Positions 56,124 through 64,000 of a stretch of DNA of 64,000 bases are shown here, in pieces. The position numbers and the translations under genes are program-made. This stretch comes from Edaphobacter paludis (lineage in GTDB: Bacteria > Acidobacteriota > Terriglobia > Terriglobales > Acidobacteriaceae). The DNA lies in assembly GCF_039993895.1 (NCBI RefSeq), contig NZ_CP121194.1:2170001-2234000 (forward strand). Direction: 5' to 3'. Position 1 is the stretch's first letter; each line of letters starts with the position of its first letter. A model generated the notes under the pieces. The model saw nothing but the letters and a program-made list of their open reading frames with translations, had not been told where the DNA came from and searched no databases.

Positions 56124-57357
56124 ATGAGCCGATTCCAAGAAGGAAGTCTATTGAGGCTGAAGCGCAAAACCGGCCCGGACGCCTGGGTTTTCCGCTGGTA
56201 CGAAGAGATCAACGGAGAACGCAAGTACCGCAAATCCGTCATCGGAACCGTCGACAAGTTGCCGACGCGTCACGCTGCGGAGGCGTGATTTTGTCGCTTC
56301 GGCGCAACATCAACTCCGAGCTAAGAGCACCGGAAACGGTCTCCGAACTCATAGCCCACTATCGAAAGCATGAGCTTGTCCCGGAACGGAAGGCTTTTGC
56401 GACCATCGAGTCCACCGGGCACTACCTGAAGCGTCACATCGAGGCCAATTTCGGTTCGAAACGTTTTCTGGAAATCTGGACCATCGATGTCGAGATGTGG
56501 CTGCACGCCCTGAACTACGCTCCTGGAACACGCAGCAAGATCCGCAACATCATGTCCGCATTGTTCAACCACGCAATGCGTTACGAGTGGATGGACCGGA
56601 ATCCCATCACCAAGGTACGCAACATCGGCCAAGCGCTTGCGCGAGACAGATATCCTTACGCCCGCCGAGTTCGCAGCTCTACTTTCCGAGCTGAGCTGCG
56701 CGAGAGGACGATGGTGATTCTGGCCGGAAGTACAGGCCTTCGCCGTTCGGAGCTGGTGGCGCTCACATGGAGCGACATCGATCTTGAACTGATGCTGGTA
56801 AACGTTCGGCGCTCCTGTGTGCGTAATCGTTTCGGAGATACCAAGACCGAGGCGAGCCGCAAACCGGTTCCGCTCCATCCTTCGGTCGCGAAGACGCTGG
56901 CCGCCTGGAGGGAAGAGTCTCCCTAGCCAGCAGACAACGACTTCGTGTTCCCGTCCTTGCGGTTGCATGGCAAGAAGCCGGTGACGCCAGACATGATCTT
57001 GAAGAAGGTGATTCGACCTGCGCTCGAAAGAGCCGGCATTACGGAGAAGGTCATCGGCTGGCATAGCTTCGCCACTCGCTCGCGACCAACCTTCGCGCTG
57101 CTGGGGTTGATCTGAAGACGGCGCAAGAACTGCTCCGTCACGCCAACTCGCGGATCACGCTTGAGGTATACACACGGGCTATTTCTTCCACGAAGCGGGA
57201 AGCGAATGATCGAGTGATGCAGATGTTTTTGGACGAGGGAAAGAAGACGATTTCAGCACCCTCGCCAGCACCCTCGCACACTTCGGCAAGGCTTCTTGAA
57301 GGGGGAGATGTTCAGGGAAAAAGCATTGAGGAAAGGCACATGGAGGAGGCAAGCTAA
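56124..57357 (+). pseudogene. tyrosine-type integrase with stop and frameshifts
   Basis: AAGGAGATCTGC precedes ATG 56124. Frame one gives the N-terminus (MSRFQEGSLLRLKRKTGPDA); after a shift near 56275 VSELIAHYRKHELVPERKAF and the catalytic Arg box GLRRSELVALTWSDIDL; TAG at 56924; then DFVFPSLRLHGKKPVTPDMI; the H-x-x-R box is scrambled near 57070; finally AGVDLKTAQELLRHANSRIT, LEVYTRAISSTKREAND with the catalytic Tyr. At least three shifts or stops in a 400-codon protein. It reads toward the tRNA-Asp fragment 83 bases away, consistent with a former island integrase. Confidence 0.88.
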
Positions 57358-57382
57358 TGTTCAGCACCCTCGCCAGCACCCT
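57252..57382 (+). repeat. 23-bp direct repeat pair at the integrase 3' end
   Basis: TTCAGCACCCTCGCCAGCAC plus CCT occurs at 57252-57274 and again at 57360-57382, 108 bases apart. The first copy is within the integrase tail, the second just after its stop. It may be a slippage duplication or an integrase arm-binding site pair. Confidence 0.75.
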
Positions 57383-57439
57383 TTTTCGTGACTGTCACTT
57401 TGGTGTATTGCCACAAACTCATTATTATCTTGAGTTTAG

Positions 57440-57486
57440 TGGCGGGGACGACGGGGCTCGAACCCGCGACCTCTGCCGTGACAGTG
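57440..57486 (-). other. tRNA-Asp 3' half, likely attachment (att) site
   Basis: The minus strand reads CTGTCAC (a GTC anticodon loop), GGCAGAGGTCGCGGG, TTCGAGCCCCG and CCCCGCCA: the anticodon loop, variable region, T-arm, acceptor strand and CCA of tRNA-Asp. The 5' half is absent; sequence diverges inside the anticodon loop, where many tyrosine recombinases cross over. It lies 83 bases after the broken integrase. Not a functional tRNA. Confidence 0.75.
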
Positions 57487-57721
57487 AACCGGAAAACTGT
57501 AACTAGCTGAAACAATGCGTAGCGGATGGCCCGTTTTAGCGCTATTGGGAACAGCAAGGAACAGTTATTGGACCCTTATCGGACCCGTGGGTCCAAAACC
57601 TCGACCTCTGCCCTAAACCACTGCTTCGACGCGGCAGAGGTGTCGTCAAAAATGCCCTGCGAATGCTTCGATAGGTTGCGTTTGCTGCGAATAAGGGCCA
57701 TAATAAGGCGAGGTTAAAACC

Positions 57722-58171
57722 GTGCCTGAAGCCCTTCTGACCCAGATTTTACCCACGCCGTCCGAAGCCAAACAGGCCGAGGAAACCAGCCGTCTGCTCT
57801 CTTCCCGGCTGCGCTCGAAGACGCCTCTTCGCCTCCGGGTCGTCGGTGCGCCGGAAGACGAGACGGTTGTACTTCCCGCTTCCGCCCTCAAGATGCTGGT
57901 CGGAATCCTCGACGAAATGGGACGCGGAAACACCGTCACGGTGATCCCCGTTCATGCCGAATTGACCACCCAGGAGGCAGCCGACATGCTCAGCATTTCC
58001 CGCCCTTCCCTGATCCAAATGCTCGACGAAGGCAAGATCGAGTTCAGGAAGGTTGGCACCCACCGCCGGGTACGTTTCGAGTCCCTGACGGCGTACAAGC
58101 GGAAGGTCCATGCCGAACGGCTCGCTGCGCTCAATGAACTCGCTGCCTACGACCAGGAGATTGGGATCTGA
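57722..58171 (+). CDS. excisionase-like helix-turn-helix antitoxin
   Basis: GTG 57722; 149 residues. N-terminal part (residues ~1-80) is a dimerisation-like domain with LPASALKMLVGILDEMGRGN; residues ~85-135 are a MerR/excisionase-type helix-turn-helix (LTTQEAADMLSISRPSLIQM, LDEGKIEFRKVGTHRRVRF). The PIN-domain gene follows after 3 bases. Pairing of this DNA-binding family with PIN toxins is established; it probably represses its own promoter. Intact. Confidence 0.88.
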   Translation: MPEALLTQILPTPSEAKQAEETSRLLSSRLRSKTPLRLRVVGAPEDETVVLPASALKMLVGILDEMGRGNTVTVIPVHAELTTQEAADMLSISRPSLIQMLDEGKIEFRKVGTHRRVRFESLTAYKRKVHAERLAALNELAAYDQEIGI

Positions 58172-58174
58172 TTC

Positions 58175-58756
58175 GTGGCGATACTCGGGGCCTTCTTCGA
58201 TGCGAATGTTCTCTACCCTTCCGGGCTAAGAAACTTCCTCATGCACCTGTCATTGACGGGAATCTTCCGCGCCCATTGGTCTCCCGAAGTCCACGACGAA
58301 TGGATACGGAATCTCCTTAAGAATCGGCCTGACATCACACGCGACAAACTGGAACGCATTCGACGCCTCATGGATCAGGCTGCGCCGGATGCACTTGTGA
58401 CCGGCTATGAGCCTCTGATCGAATCCATAGAGCTGCCCGATCCGGACGACCGGCACGTCTTGGCCGCCGCTATCCGCTGCGGCGCAAGCGTAATCGTCAC
58501 CCTCAATTTGTCCGACTTTCCCAATGCCGCTCTCGCGGACTTCGGAATCGAGGCCCAGCACCCGGATGAGTTCGTTCTGTCGCTTATAGAGACTTTCCCA
58601 GCCCTTGTGCTGGAAGCAGCGAGGACCCATCGCGCCAGTCTCAGGAATCCGTCAAAGACCCCTGACGAATACCTCGCCGATCTGAACACTCAAGAACTGG
58701 GCAGAAGCGCTGCGACTCTTCGTGAGCTTATCGCCGGACAGGATTCCATCATTTAG
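58175..58756 (+). CDS. PIN-domain toxin (VapC-like ribonuclease)
   Basis: GTG 58175; 193 residues. PIN acidic residues: Asp in AFFDANVLYPSGLRN (residue ~9), Asp pair in ELPDPDDRHVLAAAIR (~90), and Asp in IVTLNLSDFPNAALADFGI (~112). Family members cleave RNA when freed from their antitoxin. It is translationally tied to the antitoxin gene three bases upstream. One of few intact accessory modules in the window. Confidence 0.88.
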   Translation: MAILGAFFDANVLYPSGLRNFLMHLSLTGIFRAHWSPEVHDEWIRNLLKNRPDITRDKLERIRRLMDQAAPDALVTGYEPLIESIELPDPDDRHVLAAAIRCGASVIVTLNLSDFPNAALADFGIEAQHPDEFVLSLIETFPALVLEAARTHRASLRNPSKTPDEYLADLNTQELGRSAATLRELIAGQDSII

Positions 58757-59077
58757 CCGGTTGTCGCCTGAATAGGCGCCTGCCCAAATGAATGCCGGGA
58801 CGGCGATTGTGCCTCCGAAGTGAGCTTGCATGACCTCACTTTTTGGCGACTGATGATCGCTTGCGCCTGACGGAAGCGCGGTCTGCCGAATGCCTTCCCC
58901 ACGATCTGAGGCGGTGTTTGGTTGTCAAAATGCCACACTTAGAGGGAAACTAATCGAGAATGCTTTGACATCTAACTCTTTGTCCCAAAAGGCCAGTTTT
59001 CCATCATGAGAATGCAGCCTCGTGCATTTTCATCTATGTAGTTAGCATTGTGGCGAGTTTGATGACAACTTCTCAGG
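58757..59077. other. intergenic, nothing recognised
   Basis: About 320 bases without a convincing gene. A 61-codon minus-strand frame at 58753-58938 has no family motif or ribosome site. The kinase promoter should lie in this stretch. Confidence 0.35.
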
Positions 59078-62000
59078 ATGAAACGGATGCGGGTTTTGAA
59101 CCACAACGAGGTCTTTCCCGGCAATTCGGAGACGAGCGCGGTCCTGCGATCACTGGACTGGACCAAAACACCGCTCGGATCGGTTGACACCTGGCCCCAG
59201 AGCCTTCGGACTTCGATCAGCATTTGCTTGAACTCTGCTTTCGCCATCCTGGTGTGGTGGGGGCCGGAATTGGCAATGCTTTACAACGATGCATACATCC
59301 CCGTCATTTCGAGCAAGCATCCCCGGGCTCTCGGAGCGCCGGGGCAAAAGATCTTCCCCGAGATATGGGAAACGATCGGTCCGATGCTGGATAGTGTGCT
59401 GTCTCGCGGCGAGGCAGTGCGTGCGGATGATCTCCTGCTGGTTCTTGATCGCAATGGGTATCCCGAGGAGTGCTACTTCACCTTCTCCTATAGTCCGATT
59501 GTGGGTGAAACGGGCGGCGTAGAAGGTGTCTTCACTCCCGTCCATGAGACTACGGAGCGCGTCATCAATGAACGCCGCCTGAAAGCTTTGAGCATGTTGG
59601 CACAAGTCCGGGCCGAACAATCGACAAACGCAGAGAGTGCATGCGAAGCGCTGGGCCGGGCACTCTCTCAAAATCCAATCGACCTACCTTTTACCTCCAT
59701 TTATCTGTTTGACAAAGAGAGTCCGCACGCAAAGCGATGCGCTGTTTCAAGGGAGGCTGGGGAGACTCTGGCCCCCTTACAGGTGGATGCGGAAGCGACG
59801 TGGCCCCCGATGGAGACGATTTTGAGTGGCAAGATCGCCATCGTATCTACAGAATTGCTGCCACGCGAGCAGATTCCGCTGGATCATTGGGGAATTCCGA
59901 TACAAGAGCTCGCAGTGATTCCTCTCAAACAGGCCGGGAACGACAGGCCAAAGGGTTTCCTCCTGGCTGGCCTGAACGCGCGAAAGCGACTCGATGAAAG
60001 CTACACGAGTTTCCTCTCGCTCATTGGCGAACATCTGTCTGGCGGGATCGCTGACGCCGAGGCCTTTGAGCAGGAGCGAAAGAGGGCGGAGGCGCTGGCA
60101 GAGATCGATCGCGCAAAGACGGTGTTTTTCAGCAATGTGAGCCATGAGTTTCGCACCCCGCTTACGCTCATGGCTGGCCCGATCCAGGAAGTGCTCGAAG
60201 AGGACAATTTACCGGAAGGGGTTCGCGAGCGGCTGCAACTCGCGCAGCGCAACACGTTGCGCTTGCAAAAGCTGGTAAATAATCTCCTAGACTTTTCACG
60301 TATCGAGGCTGGCCGGGAAAAAGGCCATTTCGAGCCAATCGATCTTGCGACTCTGACGCAGGACTTGGTGAGCAACTTCCAGTCCGCATTTGAAAAGGCG
60401 GGGCTGACGCTTGAGTTCCGAGCAATGCCGTCTCTTCCTCTCGTATATGTAGATCGCGAAATGTGGGAGAAGATCGTCCTGAACCTGGTGTCGAATGCTT
60501 TCAAGTTCACGCTTCGCGGAGGCGTTCGGGTGGAGCTCTCGCTCGTTGGCGAGTCTCTTGAAATGGCAGTAAGCGATACCGGGACTGGCATACCAGCCGC
60601 TGAGCTTCCCAAGATTTTCAGAAGGTTTGAGCGGGTGGAGGGCGCAACGGGAAGGAGCATCGAAGGCACGGGCATTGGGCTCGCGCTTGTGCAGGAGCTC
60701 GTGAAAATCCACGGAGGGAAGATCGCAGTTGAAAGTGAGGAAGGGGCCGGAAGTCGATTCACGGTTGCGATTCCAACTGGTACTTCGCACCTGAACACTG
60801 CGCAACTCGGCCACCGCGCAGCCCATCCTGCCATATCGCCCAGGGCGGAAGCGTACGTCAATGAGGCGATGCGCTGGATCGGCGAAGGCAGTAATGCGGA
60901 TGTATCGACGACCTCGCTGACTGCAGATGGCGAGGCCTCCATCGCGCCGGAGCGCGAAATCGTGGCAGCTAAGAATCGCGTTCTTGTAGCCGATGACAAC
61001 GCGGACATGAGGCAATATCTTCAGCGGCTTCTCAAAGAGTTTTGGGAGGTGGAGACCGTTTCGAATGGCGCTGAGGCATTGGCTGCGATCCACAGGCGAA
61101 AGCCGGACCTTGTCCTGAGCGACGTGATGATGCCGGTCATGGACGGGATGTCGCTGGTCAGCGCCATTCGCGAAGATCCGAATATTGCCTCAGTGCCTGT
61201 CATTCTCTTGTCCGCGCGTGCGGGAGAAGAAGCTCAGGTGGACGGCTTGGACATGGGCGCGGACGACTACTTGATCAAGCCGTTCTCAGCACGAGAGCTA
61301 ATTGCGCGAGTCTCTGCTGCACTGAAAGTTGCGAGATTGCGGGAGACATCAGAGGCCGCGATTCGCGAGGAACGAACCAGACTCCTGGAAGTGCTTCACC
61401 AAGCACCGGCGTTTTTCGCACTTTTGCAAGGACCAGACCACATCATCAGCTTGGTGAATCCTTTATATCTGCAGCTAATCAACAATCGGGATGTTATCGG
61501 CCAGCCGGTGCGCATCGCGCTGCCCGATGCTGCCGAACAAGGCTATATCGAAATCCTCGACAAAGTATTCGAGGGCGAGCCATACGTCGGGATCGGTTCC
61601 CGCTACGATGTTTTCGCGGGGGAAGGTGTTCCTCCGGACCAACGTTATGTGGACTTCATTTACCAACCGCTCCGCGAAGCCAACGGGATCGTGTCCGGGA
61701 TCATCGTGCTTGGAGTCGACGTCACCGACCGTAAGATGGCCCAGGATGCACTCTTGCAATCCGAAAAGCTGGCGGCCGTAGGGCTGATGGCGAGTTCGAT
61801 CGCTCACGAAATTAACAACCCCTTAGAAGCTGTCACGAACTTACTTTACTTGGCACGGAGTGCCGCGGTTAGTCCTGCCGCCCAAGAGTTTCTGGAGATT
61901 GCCGACGATGAGCTCAAACGCGTTGCTGCAGTTGTCACAAAGACGCTGCGATTCCATAGGCAATCTTCAAAGCCGTCTCCGGTTTCCATTGATTCTCTTA

Positions 62001-62446
62001 TCGACAGCGCTCTGTCGCTTTACCAAACCAGAATCGTTCAAGCGGAGATTGCCGTGGCGAGACGCAGCCGCCTATCTCCCCTTATCAACTGCTTGGATGG
62101 GGAAATCCGACAGGTTTTGAGTAATCTGGTCGGGAACGCGGTCGATGCCATGATGACGCAGGGCGGACGCCTCCTGGTTCGCAGTCGATCAGCGACACAC
62201 TGGACCACGGGCAAGCGCGGAGTGCTTGTAACCGTGGCGGATACGGGACCTGGAATATCTCAACAACATTTATCCAAGATTTTCGAACCGTTCTTCTCAA
62301 CAAAAGGAGAGCAAGGAACGGGTTTGGGACTATGGATCAGCAAGGAGATCATCGAGCGACACCGGGGCATCCTTAAGGTCAGAAGCAGAGCAGGAAGCAG
62401 CAACTCTGGTTCGGTCTTCACGCTCTTTTTGCCGTGCGAGTGGTAG
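59078..62446 (+). CDS. hybrid sensor histidine kinase with two kinase cores
   Basis: 1122 residues. Order: PAS-like (about 20-170), GAF (about 175-335), HisKA with FFSNVSHEFRTPLTLMAGPI (His near 358), HATPase (NLVSNAFKF, DTGTGIPA, EGTGIGLALV), receiver (VLVADDNADMRQYL with LVLSDVMMPVMDGM, about 630-750), PAS (LLEVLHQAPAFFALLQGPDH), a second HisKA (SSIAHEINNPLEAVTNLLYL) and a second HATPase (GEQGTGLGLW). No membrane segment, so it is a cytoplasmic sensor. Two catalytic cores with an internal receiver suggest internal phosphorelay. Intact. Confidence 0.93.
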   Translation: MKRMRVLNHNEVFPGNSETSAVLRSLDWTKTPLGSVDTWPQSLRTSISICLNSAFAILVWWGPELAMLYNDAYIPVISSKHPRALGAPGQKIFPEIWETIGPMLDSVLSRGEAVRADDLLLVLDRNGYPEECYFTFSYSPIVGETGGVEGVFTPVHETTERVINERRLKALSMLAQVRAEQSTNAESACEALGRALSQNPIDLPFTSIYLFDKESPHAKRCAVSREAGETLAPLQVDAEATWPPMETILSGKIAIVSTELLPREQIPLDHWGIPIQELAVIPLKQAGNDRPKGFLLAGLNARKRLDESYTSFLSLIGEHLSGGIADAEAFEQERKRAEALAEIDRAKTVFFSNVSHEFRTPLTLMAGPIQEVLEEDNLPEGVRERLQLAQRNTLRLQKLVNNLLDFSRIEAGREKGHFEPIDLATLTQDLVSNFQSAFEKAGLTLEFRAMPSLPLVYVDREMWEKIVLNLVSNAFKFTLRGGVRVELSLVGESLEMAVSDTGTGIPAAELPKIFRRFERVEGATGRSIEGTGIGLALVQELVKIHGGKIAVESEEGAGSRFTVAIPTGTSHLNTAQLGHRAAHPAISPRAEAYVNEAMRWIGEGSNADVSTTSLTADGEASIAPEREIVAAKNRVLVADDNADMRQYLQRLLKEFWEVETVSNGAEALAAIHRRKPDLVLSDVMMPVMDGMSLVSAIREDPNIASVPVILLSARAGEEAQVDGLDMGADDYLIKPFSARELIARVSAALKVARLRETSEAAIREERTRLLEVLHQAPAFFALLQGPDHIISLVNPLYLQLINNRDVIGQPVRIALPDAAEQGYIEILDKVFEGEPYVGIGSRYDVFAGEGVPPDQRYVDFIYQPLREANGIVSGIIVLGVDVTDRKMAQDALLQSEKLAAVGLMASSIAHEINNPLEAVTNLLYLARSAAVSPAAQEFLEIADDELKRVAAVVTKTLRFHRQSSKPSPVSIDSLIDSALSLYQTRIVQAEIAVARRSRLSPLINCLDGEIRQVLSNLVGNAVDAMMTQGGRLLVRSRSATHWTTGKRGVLVTVADTGPGISQQHLSKIFEPFFSTKGEQGTGLGLWISKEIIERHRGILKVRSRAGSSNSGSVFTLFLPCEW

Positions 62447-62548
62447 TCGCGTGATCGTGCCAAGCTAATTTGTCCACGATAGGACGGAGTATTGCTGAAC
62501 GCGGCGCAAGTGTTCGTGATAGAACCTGACGCTCTTCGTCGAGACTCT

Positions 62549-62917
62549 TCAGCGTGGCGCGCGAACTTTATGGAGCACCCGTTGCCCGATCATTTCCGGA
62601 GCGCCTACGGTCTCTCCGAAATCGGCAAGGTGATCCAGCATGGCCTGGATCTGAGGTCGCATCACCTCGGTGAAGTCGTACTCGACATGCCGAACCGACC
62701 CGCCTAGGTCTCTTCGAACCACCAAGCCGGCATCCTCCAACTCTCGCAGGTTCTCGGTCAGAACCTTCTTGGAAGCATGTCTCAGTTCACGTCGAAGTTG
62801 GCCGAGCCGAACCGGGCCAGAACGGATGGCACACAGGATGTGTATCTTCCATTTGCCCTGAACGAGGTGAACGGTGTCGGTACACGAGCGGCAGTAATCC
62901 TCTGAAGTGTGGCTCAT
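62549..62917 (-). CDS. HxlR family transcriptional regulator
   Basis: 122 residues with the family winged-helix signature (VQGKWKIHILCAIRSGPVRL, GQLRRELRHASKKVLTENLR, ELEDAGLVVRRDLGGSVRHV). An N-terminal CRSC may be redox-active, as in several HxlR proteins responding to quinones or aldehydes. Convergent with the sensor kinase. A tandem repeat lies 33 bases upstream of its start. Target unknown. Confidence 0.9.
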   Translation of the reverse strand: MSHTSEDYCRSCTDTVHLVQGKWKIHILCAIRSGPVRLGQLRRELRHASKKVLTENLRELEDAGLVVRRDLGGSVRHVEYDFTEVMRPQIQAMLDHLADFGETVGAPEMIGQRVLHKVRAPR

Positions 62918-62949
62918 GCTGTGGCCCTCAGCGTACGACCCTATCTGAT

Positions 62950-62984
62950 AGGTGTCGTCGCCCTTTTAGGTGTCGTCGCCCTTT
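62950..62984. repeat. 18-bp tandem repeat upstream of HxlR gene
   Basis: AGGTGTCGTCGCCCTTTT is directly followed by AGGTGTCGTCGCCCTTT (62950-62967, 62968-62984). The position fits paired regulator binding sites in the HxlR promoter, or slippage. Confidence 0.7.
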
Positions 62985-63019
62985 GTTGCCAAACAAGTCT
63001 CAGTGGCAAGAGACGAACC

Positions 63020-63500
63020 TGTAGATCCGTTGCCGTAAAGAGAAGGATGTCTCCGTGGCAGCCTTTGGTTGCAACGTATTAGAAGTTCGCAAGCTTCAAT
63101 ACCGCCCTTCTTCGATAAAGCAAACGCGTCCTGAGTGAAGGTTTAGTGGGACGCAACGGAGACCGAAGCTGACGGAAGAGCCGAAACACTGAGTAGATAT
63201 AGCCTCCTAAGGGCGCTCCCAGTCGAAACAGGCAATCGCGACCGATTGCCAAGTCGAAAGAGATGTTCGATGATGGAGTCGGGATGGTGACGCGCCGTCC
63301 TGGGGTGTGGAAACCCCTTCAAACCGAACGTGTGCCGTATGGCACACGATGCTTCCCTACGCCTTTGCGGTCGGGGAGCCTGTGACGAATGTCCAGGCCC
63401 CCAAAGCTAAAGGTCACAGGAACCGCTCGGTTTGACGGTTTTCCAACTCCCCGATCACGGGTTTATAGGGCAGTTTGCGGGGGCGCACCGCAGACGTTTC
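63020..63500 (+). ncRNA. hairpin-dense noncoding stretch, candidate structured RNA
   Basis: Perfect or near-perfect hairpins follow each other: GGCAATCG-CGAC-CGATTGCC (63231-63250), GGGGT/ACCCC (63302-63317), CGTGTGCC-GTAT-GGCACACG (63329-63348), a CCTGTGAC/GTCACAGG pair enclosing 63379-63420, AACCG/CGGTT (63421-63440) and TGCGG/CCGCA (63476-63492), plus GTTGCC/GGCAGC at 63029-63062. No ORF with a family signature lies inside. Group II intron 5' domain or an endonuclease-associated RNA of HEARO type are possibilities; strand is assumed from the downstream gene. Confidence 0.4.
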
Positions 63501-63651
63501 TTCCCTGAACGAGTTGGATGGGCCTCCGTTGACAGCGGAACATGTACAGGCGAAACTCGAACGATTCGCGATGTTCCGGAATTTCGGTTTTCTGGCACGA
63601 GCGACATCCTCTTCCGATACGCTGTAACGCGGACGGTTACGAGGCTTGAGA

Positions 63652-64000
63652 ATGGGATGTAACTACCTCCTCAATTTCCATCAGAACGAAGAAGGAAAGC
63701 TCCTTCTCCCCCTTAAATGCCTAGTGTCCATAGACTGCTATGACTCGACGGAGGTGCGGGACGCCGTCGCCGCCAGCATCGAGCAGTCGCTTTACGCGCT
63801 TGCCCTATCAGGCACGGACTTGCGCGCCCTCGATGGCGTCACCGTTTCCAGCGACGCTCGAAAAGCGGCTTGCATACTTCAAAGTCTTCCGGATGGAGCG
63901 GTTCCGCTGGAGATGAGCGATCAACCGGAGACGATGGAACTTGCTCGGACGGTGGCTGTGCGTCGGGAAAGCGAGCTCCGGTTTCACATCGTACTGAGAG
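63652..64000 (+). CDS. unrecognised protein, 3' end outside window
   Basis: A frame from ATG 63652 (MGCNYLLNFHQNEEGKLLLP) stays open to the window edge, at least 116 residues. Composition is protein-like with balanced acidic and basic residues (LDGVTVSSDARKAACILQSL, ELARTVAVRRESELRFHIVL). No signal peptide, no motif I recognise. Codons just upstream (DGPPLTAEHVQAKLERFAMF at about 63512-63571) also look protein-like but are stopped before 63652, so the gene might be a decayed longer protein. Confidence 0.5.
   Translation, partial: MGCNYLLNFHQNEEGKLLLPLKCLVSIDCYDSTEVRDAVAASIEQSLYALALSGTDLRALDGVTVSSDARKAACILQSLPDGAVPLEMSDQPETMELARTVAVRRESELRFHIVLR

Noticed and set aside
57440..57486. Functional tRNA-Asp
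   Set aside because: The 5' half (acceptor strand, D-arm, left anticodon stem) is absent; only the 3' half remains.

Overview
The window looks like chromosomal DNA of a soil Acidobacteriota, most likely class Terriglobia. This is an inference from gene content, not a measured placement. Pointers are a MoxR/DUF58/BatA/DUF4175 operon, a TonB receptor with an N-terminal carboxypeptidase-regulatory domain, a TIGR03118-type protein with a PEP-CTERM tail, an ECF sigma/zinc-finger/DUF3106 row, and acidobacterial-looking integrases. GC content is moderately high.

Layout. 1-9567: an intact plus-strand operon (TPR/HExxH peptidase, MoxR ATPase, DUF58, BatA/VWA membrane protein, DUF4175 giant) whose last four genes overlap by 1-4 bases. 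9568-15372: a graveyard holding a FAD monooxygenase fragment, a HipA cut before its catalytic loop beside an intact HipB, HsdM/HsdS and DnaE2 fragments, and a decayed respiratory/NO-type cluster (cupin-DUF2249, cytochrome oxidase subunit I, NnrS-like). 15355-24774: intact TRIC channel, M20 amidohydrolase, PEP-CTERM protein, NmrA oxidoreductases and a TetR regulator with a paired palindromic operator, mixed with remnants (GH79, azoreductase). 25061-27459: a decayed conflict cluster with DUF4411, a deoxyribosyltransferase-like domain, a TIR-like domain, a class III nucleotide cyclase and an E2(UBC)-like/SEC-C protein. 28305-37612: a large secreted DUF4082 protein, a Tat-exported Gfo/Idh/MocA oxidoreductase, two IS110 scraps, and remnants including a YVTN propeller broken by a local inversion.

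37744-43236: a minus-strand redox group (alcohol dehydrogenase, AraC regulator, NAD(P)-binding protein, aldo/keto reductase) whose downstream cupin and carboxymuconolactone decarboxylase genes carry single disabling changes. 43344-44015: an open frame joining the end of a tyrosine recombinase to the end of a short-chain dehydrogenase. 44190-49959: a secreted protein of unknown role and a TonB receptor. 50075-53286: desaturase and arsenate-reductase scraps, an intact alpha/beta hydrolase, a receiver-domain chimera and an integrase remnant beside tRNA-Val(CAC). 53508-55601: ECF sigma factor, its probable anti-sigma factor, and a DUF3106 protein. 55929-58756: a YncE tail cut at a broken integrase, a tRNA-Asp 3' fragment that looks like an attachment site, and an intact antitoxin/PIN pair. 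59078-62917: a double-kinase hybrid sensor and an HxlR regulator. 62940-64000: a hairpin-rich noncoding stretch before an unrecognised frame that leaves the window.

The dominant theme is large-scale decay of accessory DNA. About thirty gene remnants carry frameshifts, stops, deletion fusions and one inversion, yet they sit between long intact genes (910, 1036, 1122 and 1224 residues), so a general sequencing-quality problem is unlikely. The most interesting fossil is the cyclase-TIR-E2/SEC-C cluster, which resembles nucleotide-signalling antiphage systems without matching a layout I can name exactly.
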